64,000 nt of DNA, taken from positions 1 through 64,000 of the forward strand of contig JANQDY010000089.1 of NCBI GenBank assembly GCA_028278625.1. The letters run 5' to 3'. Both the position numbers and the translations under genes were made by a program. Below are positions 9,329 to 17,924 of this stretch, one piece after another (within the stretch, counting starts at the first letter, position 1; every line of letters starts with the position of its first letter). The DNA is from Thermodesulfobacteriota bacterium (GTDB lineage Bacteria > Desulfobacterota > DSM-4660 > Desulfatiglandales > Desulfatiglandaceae). Under the pieces are notes generated by a model. That model had not been told where the DNA came from, searched no databases, and saw only the letters and a program-made list of their open reading frames with translations.

Positions 9329-10861
9329 GTGAGCAAGGATATACTCGTAATAGGCGGCGGCATTGCCGGGATACAGTCTTCACTGGATCTGGCCGAAATG
9401 GGATTCAAGGTCCACCTTGTGGAGCGCTTGCCCAGCATCGGCGGAAAAATGGCCCAGCTGGACAAGACCTTTCCCACCAACGACTGCGCCATCTGAATTC
9501 TTTCGCCGAAGATGCTGGATGTCGGTCGACATCCCAACATTGAACTACTGGCATACAGTGAAGTCCTGGACGTTAATGGGAAAGCAGGTGATTTCAAGGT
9601 AACCGTGAAGCGGAAAGCCCGGTTTGTGGATGAAGACAAATGCACCGGTTGCGGCGCGTGCAAGGAGAAGTGCCCCACCGCCATACCGGATGCCTTTGAA
9701 GAAGAGCTGGGAACCCGGCGGGCCATTTACAGCTGGTTCGCACAGGGGATTCCGTCCACCCACACCATCGATCCGGACCACTGCCGACAGCTCAACGGGA
9801 AGAAATGCGGTATCTGCGCCAAAGTCTGTCAGGCGGATGCCGTCGATTTTGATCAGAAGGACAGGGATATTGAGCTCAACGTGGGGGCCATTATCGTCGC
9901 CTCCGGTTATGATGTCTTTGATCCTTCCCGCATTCCGGAATACCAGTACCGGGAAATCCCCAACGTGGTCACTGCCATTGAGTTCGAAAGGCTTTTGAGT
10001 GCCAGCGGCCCCACGGGCGGCCATCTGGATCGTCCGTCTGATATGGCCGTTGAGGCGGAAATCGCCGGTCTTAAAAAGGCCCATGGTAAGTCCCTTAAGC
10101 AGTTGAGGAAACTGGAAGAGAAATTCGGCGAATCATCCGCCGACTCCTACGCCAAGTACAAGGACGGAGAGTACCAGGGGGACAAGGATCGGAAGAAATG
10201 GGCCGAGAAATACGAAAAACATCTGACCATTGAAAAGCCCCTGGAAGCGCTGGAGAAGAAGGCGGCAGGCTTTCAGACGGCCAAGAAACTGGCCTTTGTT
10301 CAGTGCGTGGGATCCCGGGATTTCAGATTTTATCCCTTTTGTTCGGGGTATTGCTGCATGCACTCCATCAAAGAAGCGATTATCGCCAAGGAACATGATC
10401 CGGATACCGTTACGACCATTTTTGGAATGGACATTCGCGCGGTCGGAAAGAACTTTGAGGAATACAAGGTGCGTGGGGGTGATCAGTCGAGTATTACCTA
10501 CGTGAGGGGACGGGTGGCCGAGATCAACGAGGGGCCGGGCCATAATCCGGTACTCACCTATGAGGACACCCGCGAGGGGATTGTCAAGAACGAAGCCTTT
10601 GATCTGGTGATTCTGGCGACAGCCTGCGCGCCTTCAAGCGGGAATCCCGAGCTGGCGAAGATATTGAATGTTGAACTGAGTCCCTTTGGATTCTTCAAGA
10701 CCGACCCATCGCAACCCATGGACACCACAAGACCCGGTATATTCACCTGCGGTTGCGCCCACAGCCCCATTGATATTCCGGAATCCGTTGCCCAGGCCAG
10801 CGGAGCGGCCGCCAGAGCGGCCCAAACGGTGATGGGTGCTGACATGCGAAAAGCATCATGA
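9329..10861 (+). CDS. hdrA: Selenoprotein HdrA, N-terminal-type module
   Basis: A 510-residue HdrA read through the UGA at 9494-9496 (Sec56, in TNDCAI-U-ILSPK). It has the FAD-binding [11 protein letters not shown] start, [12 protein letters not shown] near residue 105, a second Cys-rich motif ([16 protein letters not shown]) near 155, the [19 protein letters not shown] segment and an HdrA C-terminal FAD motif. Between the RPSD motif and QCVGSRD (about residues 238-318) it has a roughly 80-residue, Lys/Glu-rich, probably helical insertion absent from the giant homologue. AGGAG at 9317-9321 supports the GTG start. It corresponds to the first module of the giant HdrA but without the GltD insertion; the second module follows as a separate gene whose upstream ATG overlaps this stop. 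Confidence 0.87.
9494..9534 (+). promoter_or_regulatory. UGA Sec codon and SECIS-like hairpin in hdrA copy 2
   Basis: GGATGTC (9517-9523) and GACATCC (9528-9534) form a perfect 7-bp stem closed by the tetraloop GGTC, 20 bases after the UGA at 9494-9496. A GGUC apical loop is a known hallmark of SelB-binding SECIS elements. Confidence 0.72.
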
Positions 10862-10875
10862 AGGAGTTTGGCAGC

Positions 10876-12564
10876 ATGAGCGATAAAAAAGAAAAAAGAG
10901 GCGCCAGAGGCGAAGAACAGCGGATCGGTGTGTTCATCTGCGATTGCGGGAGCAATATCGCGGGGCATCTGGACTGCGCCGAGGTGACCCGTTATGCATC
11001 CACATTGCCCGGGGTGGTCTATGCCAAGGAGAATCTTTACACCTGTTCCGAAGCGGGTATCGGTGAGATTATTGACGGTATCAAAGAAAATGACCTGACC
11101 CGCGTGGTGGTGGCATCCTGCTCGCCTAGGACCCATCAGCCGCTCTTTTCCAGTTCCTGTGCCCAGGCCGGGCTCAATCCATACCTCTTTGAGATGGCCA
11201 ATATCCGTGACCAGTGCTCCTGGGTGCACATGGGGAATAAAGAGGGCGGTACCGAGAAGGCCAAGGACCTGGTGAGAATGGCGGTCGCCAAGGCGGCATT
11301 CCTGGAACCTCAACAGGAAATCGAGGCCGAACTGACCCCCAGGGTCCTGGTGATCGGCGGTGGTGTTGCCGGCCTGTCGGCCGTGGAAACCCTCTCAGAG
11401 ATGGGTCTCGAAGTGGTGCTGGTTGAACAGTCCAAGGAGCTGGGTGGTTTTCTGAATCGGTTGGATCGCCTCTTTTCCGGACAGAAGGCATCCGAGTTTG
11501 CATCAACCCTGGTTGAGAACGTGGTTTCGAAATCCAACGTGAAGATCTATTTGGATGCCAAAGTGGAAACGGTGGGCGGCTACATCGGAAATTACGAAAT
11601 CGGCATCCGTTCGGCCGAGGGAGCCGTCACAGAGGAGTTGGTCGGCTGTATCGTGGTGGCCACCGGTGCCCTGCCGCTGATTCCCGAAGGACTTTACGGA
11701 TATGACGGTCAGAAGATCATTACCCAGGCGGAATTGGAAGAGACGTTTCGTGACGGCACCTTCGATGCCCAGCGGGTGGTGATGATTCAATGCGTGGGAG
11801 CCCGCTCAAAAGAACGGCAATACTGCTCACGGATCTGCTGTCAGAACGCCGTTAAAAACGCTTCTTTCATCAAGCAACAGAATCCCGACGCCCATGTCCA
11901 TGTGCTCTACCGGGACATGCAGATGTACGGTACTGAGAAGGAAAAGATGCTTTGGGATGCCAGAGGCATCGGTATTCGTTTTGATGTCTATGATCCGGAG
12001 AAGCCGCCGGAAGTGAAAGATGGAGAGGTCCGTTTTCTGCAGGTCTTGACCGGAGAGACCGAAAGCATCCCTTTCGATCTGGTGGTATTGTCGACACCTC
12101 TTGTCCCGCGGGAAGATGCGCCTGAACTGGGAAAGCTCTTGAGAGTACCCATTGACCAGAACAATTTCTTTCTGGAAGCCCATGCCAAATTGAGGCCTCT
12201 CGATTTTGCCACGGACGGTATCTTTGTCTGCGGTTCGGCACGGTACCCCGCCAACGTGGAAGAAGCAAGATCCCAAGGGTTGGGGGTGGCATCAAGGGTC
12301 GCCACCATACTGTTCAAGGACAAGCTGATTACCAGCGCCATCGTGGCGGAAATCAACGGGGAGACCTGCGTGGGATGTCTTGGTTGCGTGGAGATGTGTC
12401 CCTACGAAGCGATCCAGTTTCTGCCGGAAAAAGGTGTCTGTGAAGTAAACCGGATCCTCTGCAAAGGATGTGGATGCTGCGCCTCCACGTGTCCGTCCCA
12501 GAGCGCCATGCTGAAAGGGTATAAACCGCAGCAACTGCTGAGCCAGATCAAAGCGGTTTGTTGA
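10876..12564 (+). CDS. hdrA: HdrA, C-terminal-type module
   Basis: A 562-residue HdrA without selenocysteine. It matches the second half of the giant HdrA: an N-terminal VFICDCGSNIAG domain, SCSPRTHQPLF, FEMANIRDQCSWVH, the FAD-binding GGGVAGLSAVE at about 160, and C-terminal CVGCLGCVEMCP and CKGCGCCASTCP [4Fe-4S] motifs. I chose ATG 10876, which has AAGGAG at 10861-10866 nine bases upstream; ATG 10858 overlaps the previous stop but lacks a ribosome site. With the preceding gene it forms a split version of the double HdrA, so the operon encodes two versions of the same flavin core. Confidence 0.88.
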   Translation: MSDKKEKRGARGEEQRIGVFICDCGSNIAGHLDCAEVTRYASTLPGVVYAKENLYTCSEAGIGEIIDGIKENDLTRVVVASCSPRTHQPLFSSSCAQAGLNPYLFEMANIRDQCSWVHMGNKEGGTEKAKDLVRMAVAKAAFLEPQQEIEAELTPRVLVIGGGVAGLSAVETLSEMGLEVVLVEQSKELGGFLNRLDRLFSGQKASEFASTLVENVVSKSNVKIYLDAKVETVGGYIGNYEIGIRSAEGAVTEELVGCIVVATGALPLIPEGLYGYDGQKIITQAELEETFRDGTFDAQRVVMIQCVGARSKERQYCSRICCQNAVKNASFIKQQNPDAHVHVLYRDMQMYGTEKEKMLWDARGIGIRFDVYDPEKPPEVKDGEVRFLQVLTGETESIPFDLVVLSTPLVPREDAPELGKLLRVPIDQNNFFLEAHAKLRPLDFATDGIFVCGSARYPANVEEARSQGLGVASRVATILFKDKLITSAIVAEINGETCVGCLGCVEMCPYEAIQFLPEKGVCEVNRILCKGCGCCASTCPSQSAMLKGYKPQQLLSQIKAVC

Positions 12565-12603
12565 AGGTACGAATAGCTATTTCTAAAAACAAGAGGACAA
12601 ACC

Positions 12604-13050
12604 ATGAATGACGTCAATTTCGAACCCAAAATCGTCTGCTTTTTGTGTACGTGGTGAGCGTACGCCGCTGCTGACCTGGCTGGGGTTAGTCGACTGCAGT
12701 ATCCAACGAACATCAGGACAGTCCGCGTAATGTGTTCCGGCAGCGTGTCCCCGCACCATATTCTGAGAGCATTTCAGCAAGGTGTGGATGGCGTTTTTGT
12801 GGGTGGGTGACACCTGGGAGACTGCCATTACCTGTACGGTAATTACGCGACGAAAAAGAGGATCAGCTTCTTAAGGGAATTGCTGGCGTTTGTGGGAATC
12901 GAGTCGGACCGCCTGAGATCCAGATGGATTTCATCGGCGGAGGGTCCGGAGTTCGCCCACGAAATTATCGATTTCATAAACAGTCTTAAAGCCATGGGGC
13001 CCTCCCCTTTGAACAAGGTGAAAGAGGTGGCGGTGCGCCGCGCGGCTTGA
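12604..13050 (+). CDS. mvhD: MvhD with two selenocysteines
   Basis: Read through two in-frame UGA codons (12655-12657, Sec18; 12808-12810, Sec69) this is a 148-residue MvhD. The first lies in C-T-W-U-A-Y-A-A-A-D-L-A-G, where copy 1 has CNWC; the second lies in U-H-L-G-D-C-H-Y, the same position as in copy 1. Similarity to copy 1 runs across all three segments, so the UGAs are recoded, not mutations. GAGGA at 12593-12597 supports the ATG. It sits directly before the FdhB-like and FdhA genes and probably links formate oxidation to the split HdrA. The stop-split reading frame would normally be missed by gene callers. Confidence 0.86.
12655..12689 (+). promoter_or_regulatory. First UGA and SECIS-like hairpin of double-Sec mvhD
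   Basis: CTGACC (12671-12676) pairs with GGTTAG (12684-12689; one G-U pair) around loop TGGCTGG, 13 bases after the UGA at 12655-12657. The homologous stretch of mvhD copy 1, which has TGC at this codon, does not form this stem. Confidence 0.6.
12808..12843 (+). promoter_or_regulatory. Second UGA and SECIS-like hairpin of double-Sec mvhD
   Basis: ATTACC (12827-12832) pairs with GGTAAT (12838-12843) around loop TGTAC. It is the same hairpin, at the same distance from UGA, as in mvhD copy 1. Confidence 0.65.
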
Positions 13051-13110
13051 GGTGCCGGATTAACCGATACTTTTTGCTCCCGGATAAGAAGCCCGGGTTA
13101 GGATATTTCC

Positions 13111-13911
13111 ATGAGTGAAAACGTAAAAAACAAGGTCAAAGAACTGCTGGATTCCGGAAAGATAGGCGGGTTTTTAGGCCTGAGCGATCAATATGGCCAG
13201 GTCGGTCCCTATCTCTTCAAAGACGACAGTGAACTGGATCATCTGGTGGTCGGGGATTGGAAACAGCCGGGGGATACCCGGTATTCCTTAAACAAACAAC
13301 TCATACACCTTGCGCGCAAGTATCCGGAGGAGACGTTTGGCGTTCTGGTTCGCGGTTGTGATGAGCGAGGGCTAAAATCCCTTTTTACCTGGAACCAGTT
13401 GAACCGGGAGAAGGTGGTTTCCGTGGGCATTGCCTGCCCGCCCATGCTGGCGGCCTATTGCGAGTGCCGGAAACCGTTCCCTGATGAATTTGTGGAAGGG
13501 GAGAAGACAGACAGTGTTGAATCTCTTTCGGTGGCCAAGGTTGACAATCTTGATCTGGCCGAAAGGTTCGATTTTTGGAAGGATGTCTTCTCCCGTTGCG
13601 TCAAATGTTATGGATGTCGCGATGTGTGTCCCATGTGTTTTTGCAAGGAATGTGCGCTGGAAGACAATAACCTGGTGGCAACCGGTGACATTCCGCCTGA
13701 AATTCCCATTTTTCATGTGACGCGCGCCATCCACATGGTGGGCCGCTGTATTGATTGCGGGCTGTGTAATGAGGCGTGTCCTGCGGACATTCCGCTTCGA
13801 ACCCTCTATAAAAAGGTGGCGGATATTATTGACGATCAATTCCAGTATCGTCCCGGATATACGGAAGGGAAATCCCCTCTCAATGTTCTGGGCACCGATG
13901 CTGAAGTATAG
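13111..13911 (+). CDS. FdhB/FrhB-like iron-sulfur protein of the Hdr-Fdh complex
   Basis: The 266-residue protein resembles the FrhB/FdhB-type subunits that link formate dehydrogenase to soluble Hdr complexes. The N-terminal 150 residues carry the FrhB-like RGCDERGL and IACPPM segments; the C-terminal half has CVKCYGCRDVCPMCFCKEC (about 169-187) and CIDCGLCNEACP (about 211-222), enough cysteines for two or more [4Fe-4S] clusters. No membrane segments. It sits 11 bases before fdhA and 60 bases after mvhD. Probable role: transfer of electrons from FdhA to MvhD/HdrA. The name FdhB here is by context, since classical FdhB proteins are different ferredoxins. Confidence 0.75.
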   Translation: MSENVKNKVKELLDSGKIGGFLGLSDQYGQVGPYLFKDDSELDHLVVGDWKQPGDTRYSLNKQLIHLARKYPEETFGVLVRGCDERGLKSLFTWNQLNREKVVSVGIACPPMLAAYCECRKPFPDEFVEGEKTDSVESLSVAKVDNLDLAERFDFWKDVFSRCVKCYGCRDVCPMCFCKECALEDNNLVATGDIPPEIPIFHVTRAIHMVGRCIDCGLCNEACPADIPLRTLYKKVADIIDDQFQYRPGYTEGKSPLNVLGTDAEV

Positions 13912-13922
13912 AGAGGAGTGCC

Positions 13923-15959
13923 ATGGACTACAAAACTGTGCTGACCACCTGCACCTATTGCGGTTGCGGCTGTGGCTTTTATCTGGAGGTGCTTGACGGC
14001 CAGGTGATCGATACCATCCCCTGCAAGACCAATCCGGTCAGCCAGGGAAAACTCTGTATTAAAGGCTGGAATGTCCATGAGTTCATTCAAAGCCCCAAAC
14101 GTTTGACCGCGCCGCTGGTTCGAAAAGACGGCGAACTGGTGGAAGTTTCGTGGGATGAAGCTCTGGACTATACGGTGGAAAAAATCAAAAGCATTAAGGC
14201 ATCCCATGGCGGGGATGCATTAGCATTCCTTACTTCTGCCAGGGTCACCAATGAGGAGAATTATCTCGTCCAGAAATTCGCGCGGGCCGCATTGGGCACC
14301 AACAATGTGGACCATTGCGCGCGTCTCTGACACTCTTCCACTGTGGCAGGTCTTGCCGCAGCGTTCGGAAGTGGCGCCATGACCAATTCCATCGATGAAA
14401 TCCAGGATGCGGAATGCATTTTTGTCATCGGAAGCAATACCACCTCGAGCCATCCTTTAGTTGCAACCCGTATTTTCAGGGCCAAACAGAAGGGCGCCAA
14501 ACTGGTGGTCGCCGATCCCAGGAAGATTCAACTGGTGACGGAAGCGGATCTGTACATGCGCCAGAACCTGGGCACCGATGCGGCGCTCTTAAACGGCATG
14601 ATGCATGTGATTTTGAAGAACAACTGGCATGATCCCGACTTCATTGAAGGGCGCACCGAGGGATTTGAGGAAGTCAAGAAAGTCCTGGAAGCCTATACCC
14701 CGGAAAAGGCTTCCGAAATCACGGGGATACCCGCCGAAGATATCGTCAGAGCCGCGGAATATTTCGGTACGGCGGAGACCGCCACCATTATTTACTGCAT
14801 GGGCATCACCCAGCATGTGACCGGCGTTGACAATGTCAAGTGTCTGGCGAATTTGGCCATGCTCACCGGAAATATCGGACGAGAATCCACCGGTGTCAAT
14901 CCCTTAAGAGGGCAGAACAACGTTCAGGGGGCCTGTGACATGGGCGGACTCCCCAATGTGTACCCGGGATATCAACCGGTAACCACCATCGACGCACAGA
15001 AAAAATTCTCCGATGCCTGGCAGGCGGAACTCTCCGATCAGATCGGCCGCACAATTCCGGAGATGCTGGGTGGCCTTGATGACGGTTCCGTCAAAGGCAT
15101 GTACATCATCGGGGAAAATCCGGTCCAAAGCGACCCGGACATGAACCACGTGATAAAATCCCTCAAAAGGGCGGAGCTGCTGGTGGTTCAGGATATTTTT
15201 ATGACGCCTACGGCTGAACTGGCACACGTGGTTCTGCCCGGTGCCTGTTTTGCTGAAAAAGACGGCACTTTCAGCAATACGGAGCGGCGGGTGACCCGCG
15301 TTCGAAAGGCCGTGGAACCGCCGGGAGAAGCAAGATCGGATTGGGAAATCATGTGCGATATCTCAACCCGTTTCGGATATGAAATGAACTATGATTCGCC
15401 GGCGGCCATCATGGACGAAATCGCATCGGTCACCCCGTCTTACGGCGGTATTTCCTATGATCGTCTGGATGGCGAAGGAATACAGTGGCCCTGTCCGGAC
15501 CGGGACCATCCGGGCACCAAATTTCTCCACAAGGATGCCTTTGCCAGGGGTAAAGGCCTTTTCCATGCCATTGAATACAAACCGCCCGCGGAGGTGGTTG
15601 ATGACGAGTACCCCTACTGGCTCACCACGGGGAGGGTCTTTGCCCATTACCATACTTCCACCATGAGCCGAAACTGCCCAAGTCTGGATGCGGAGGTTCG
15701 AGAAGGCCTGCTTGAATTAAATCCGAAAGATGCCGATGCCCTGGGCGTATCAGAAGGTGATATGGTAAAAGTCTCTTCACGGAGAGGCGAACTCAATGTC
15801 AAAACAACGGTGACGGACCGCGTGGACACGGGCGTTCTGTTTCTTCCCTTTCACTTCATCGAAAGCAATGTCAATGTCCTGACCAATACGGCCCTGGACC
15901 CCATTGCCAAAATCCCTGAATTAAAGGTATGCGCCGTGAATCTGGAGAAAGCGGCTTAG
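13923..15959 (+). CDS. fdhA: Formate dehydrogenase catalytic subunit (selenoprotein)
   Basis: A 678-residue molybdenum/tungsten bis-PGD formate dehydrogenase read through the UGA at 14328-14330 (Sec136). N-terminal CTYCGCGCGF with a later KLCIKG binds one [4Fe-4S] cluster. The active-site sequence DHCARL-U-HSSTVAGL is the diagnostic FdhA motif, with Sec as metal ligand. The C-terminal molybdopterin-dinucleotide-binding domain includes YWLTTGRVFAHYHT and the FLPFHF region. There is no Tat signal, so it is cytoplasmic and coupled to the Hdr complex rather than periplasmic. Last gene of the operon: a strong terminator hairpin follows 28 bases after the stop. Confidence 0.93.
14328..14361 (+). 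promoter_or_regulatory. UGA Sec codon and SECIS hairpin of fdhA
   Basis: CTGTGGCA (14341-14348) pairs with TGCCGCAG (14354-14361), eight pairs with one G-U, around loop GGTCT, 10 bases after the UGA. The loop and spacing closely resemble the experimentally known E. coli fdhF SECIS (loop AGGUCU). This is the strongest hairpin of the six. Confidence 0.82.
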
Positions 15960-15986
15960 TTGGATTGAACAACCCTCTTAATTGAC

Positions 15987-16014
15987 AAAGCCGGTTTTTT
16001 TAAACCGGCTTTTC
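15987..16014 (+). terminator. Rho-independent terminator of the Hdr/Fdh operon
   Basis: AAAGCCGGTTT (15987-15997) pairs perfectly with AAACCGGCTTT (16002-16012) around a TTTT loop, with U residues at the 3' side, 28 bases after the fdhA stop. Confidence 0.85.
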
Positions 16015-16113
16015 TTATCCTTTGTTCCGGGTAGTTCTAACCTGGAATCCAATCATCGACAGCCTTGTTTTTGGTTTTGTTTGTGCCGACGGTTTTTTTC
16101 ATTTGCGGCATAG

Positions 16114-16139
16114 CATAAATGCTGCATGCAGCATTTATG
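16114..16139. promoter_or_regulatory. Perfect 26-bp palindrome, candidate enhancer-binding site
   Basis: The 13-base half-site CATAAATGCTGCA is followed immediately by its exact complement, giving a perfect 26-bp palindrome. It lies in the 389-base gap 15960-16348, about 130 bases upstream of the sigma-54-like promoter at 16271-16287, a usual distance for an upstream activator sequence. A weaker interrupted palindrome, TTCCGGGT with its partner ACCTGGAA, lies at 16025-16047. The rest of the gap is T-rich with no gene. Confidence 0.65.
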
Positions 16140-16270
16140 ATGCATTGTCCCATCTTAGAAAAAAACCTTTTCTTTCATATGCTTAGGGCATAACCGAACG
16201 ATATTGTCCATTTTGAGGGCGATGTTTGGTTTTTTTCGTAATATCAGTTGATTATCTCCATTTCATCCTT

Positions 16271-16287
16271 CTGGCATGTCTTTTGCT
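16271..16287 (+). promoter_or_regulatory. Sigma-54 (-24/-12) promoter
   Basis: CTGGCATG-TCTT-TTGCT matches the RpoN consensus YTGGCACG-N4-TTGCW at all but one position (T for C), with the required 10 bases between GG (16273-16274) and GC (16285-16286). Transcription would begin near 16298, about 50 bases before the ATG of the PEP-synthase-like gene. Bacterial sigma-54 promoters need an NtrC-type activator; one is encoded at 40148-41554, but the pairing is inference. Confidence 0.65.
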
Positions 16288-16348
16288 CTTTTTCAATTCC
16301 GAAAACTCCGCACACGCACCAAATGTGAAGCAACAACCGGGGGGAATC

Positions 16349-17317
16349 ATGGCAGAGCTGGTAAAGAAATTCCAGGAGATGAGCAAAAAGGATATTCAGG
16401 AAGCCGGCGGAAAAGCAGCCAACCTGGGAGAGCTCACCCAGGCAGGTTTCAATGTGCCCCCGGGATTTTGTGTTACCAGTGATGCACTGTTCTACCTCAT
16501 TGAGAAATGTGAACTACAACCTAAGATTGATAACATCGTTGCCGGATTTGACTATGAGGATTTTGGCGGAATGGATGAAAAAACCGCCCGGATCAGGGGA
16601 CTGATTACATCCGCTGACATACCGGATGATCTCCTCAAAGAAATCAGTGACAGCGTAAAATCCCTTGCGGACCCGGAACCTCCTTTCGTTGCCGTGCGTT
16701 CTTCGGTAGCGGTAAAAGACAGCGATATATCCTCTTTTCCAGGCATGATGGACACCTACCACTATCTGAAGACGGAAGAAGAGATCATCGAACATATCAA
16801 GATGTGTTGGGCATCTTTGTGGACCACCCGGGCTACCATGACACGCCACCACAAGAATGTGGATCACCATTTGAGTTTGATTGCCCCCATTGTTCAGAAA
16901 ATGGTGCATTCGGAGATTGCGGGCGTGCTCTTTATGGCAAATCCCATTACCAGCAATCGCGATGAGATCGTTATCGAAAGCAACTGGGGACTCGGAGAAT
17001 CGGTGGTGTCGGGGAAATCCATGAATGATTTCTACCTGTTGAGCAAATCGCCTTTGAAATTGAAAGATAGGAGGATCTCAAAAAAAACAATCATCATATG
17101 TTTTGACGAAGAAAAAGGCCATGGGCGGAAGGAGATGTCGGTAGCGCCGGACAAGATGGATGCGGTCACCCTTTCTGACGATCAAGCTGAAGAATTGGGA
17201 AGAATGGGCCTTCTAATCGACGAATTGTTCGGGTTCCCGCAGGATATCGAATGGGCCTATGAAAGGGGCCGACTCTACATACTCCAGAGCAGAAATATTC
17301 GAACCCTAACCGCATGA
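16349..17317 (+). CDS. Stand-alone PEP synthase-type ATP-binding domain (phenylphosphate synthase protein 2-like)
   Basis: 322 residues covering only the N-terminal ATP-grasp domain (PPDK_N) of PEP synthase / pyruvate phosphate dikinase. Visible motifs are GGKAANLGEL near the N-terminus, VAVRSSVAVKDS and SFPGMMDTY (nucleotide binding, about 120-140), a VQKMVHSEIAGVLFMANP segment and the C-terminal DIEWAYERGRLYILQSRNI. The mobile phosphohistidine and PEP-binding domains are missing, so it must act with a separate phosphohistidine protein; two such proteins are encoded at 31469-34949. This division is that of phenylphosphate synthase (protein 2 ATP-binding, protein 1 phosphohistidine) of anaerobic phenol degradation. 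I chose ATG 16349, preceded by GGGGGGAA; a longer ORF begins at 16226 but overlaps the sigma-54 promoter. Confidence 0.8.
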   Translation: MAELVKKFQEMSKKDIQEAGGKAANLGELTQAGFNVPPGFCVTSDALFYLIEKCELQPKIDNIVAGFDYEDFGGMDEKTARIRGLITSADIPDDLLKEISDSVKSLADPEPPFVAVRSSVAVKDSDISSFPGMMDTYHYLKTEEEIIEHIKMCWASLWTTRATMTRHHKNVDHHLSLIAPIVQKMVHSEIAGVLFMANPITSNRDEIVIESNWGLGESVVSGKSMNDFYLLSKSPLKLKDRRISKKTIIICFDEEKGHGRKEMSVAPDKMDAVTLSDDQAEELGRMGLLIDELFGFPQDIEWAYERGRLYILQSRNIRTLTA

Positions 17318-17380
17318 GATAAAGTTCATCCATATGGCTTGAAAGCAAGAACGGTAGGAGAGAGAAGAAAGGACAGCCCC

Positions 17381-17896
17381 ATGGCAGAGACCCGATTGCA
17401 TGGAAAAAAAATTCTCATCGTGGATGATGAGCCGGATGTTCTGGAAACACTGGAAGAACTGCTGGGCATGTGTGTCTTGCGCCGGGCCGCTTCATTTGCC
17501 GAAGCAAAGGAAGCCATGGCGACCGATGATCCGGACATGGTGATTTTGGATATCATGGGCGTCAGCGGTTACGAGCTTCTCGAACTTGCCAGTGAAAAGA
17601 ACCTTCTGGCGGTGATGTTAACGGCCAATGCAATGACGCTGGAGGACACCGTCAAATCATATAAAAGAGGCGCGGCGTTCTTTGTTCCCAAAGAAAAGAT
17701 GGCACAGATCGAATCCATTCTGAATGATGTTTTGGAAGCCAAAGAAAAGGGGGACAACTATTGGTCCAGATGGCTTGAAAGGATGGGTGACTATTATGAA
17801 AGAAGATTTGGTCCCAACTGGAAGGAAAGCCACAAGGACTTTTGGGAAGCCCTTGAAAAGCAGGAGTGGCGCCTTGCTTCCCGTTTGCGCGATTAA
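17381..17896 (+). CDS. Receiver-domain protein with C-terminal helical tail
   Basis: 171 residues. The N-terminal 120 residues form a complete receiver domain: acidic pair D15-D16, phosphoacceptor D57 in VILDIMG, the conserved Thr in MLTAN, and Lys in VPKEK. The last 50 residues (rich in Trp, Arg and Glu) are not a recognisable DNA-binding or output domain. It is 63 bases downstream of the PEP-synthase-like gene and probably co-transcribed, so it may regulate that enzyme by protein contact; phenylphosphate synthase has a third, CBS-domain, stimulatory subunit at a comparable place (analogy only). ATG 17381 has AAAGGA upstream; TTG 17339 is an unlikely alternative. Confidence 0.75.
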   Translation: MAETRLHGKKILIVDDEPDVLETLEELLGMCVLRRAASFAEAKEAMATDDPDMVILDIMGVSGYELLELASEKNLLAVMLTANAMTLEDTVKSYKRGAAFFVPKEKMAQIESILNDVLEAKEKGDNYWSRWLERMGDYYERRFGPNWKESHKDFWEALEKQEWRLASRLRD

Positions 17897-17924
17897 GTAC
17901 GACAGCTAAAAACAGTTTATCCAG

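Noticed and set aside
10858..10876. Start at ATG 10858 for the second HdrA module
   Set aside because: It has no ribosome site; AAGGAG at 10861-10866 is correctly spaced for ATG 10876.
3128..15959. Operon of class II benzoyl-CoA reductase (BamDEF)
   Set aside because: The Hdr/MvhD genes resemble BamD/E/F, but no BamB/BamC gene is adjacent and the operon ends in FdhA; a Fdh-linked Hdr complex explains the content better.
16016..16348. Small gene or RNA in the T-rich gap
   Set aside because: Only short ORFs overlapping the regulatory sites are present and no RNA fold beyond the palindromes was found.
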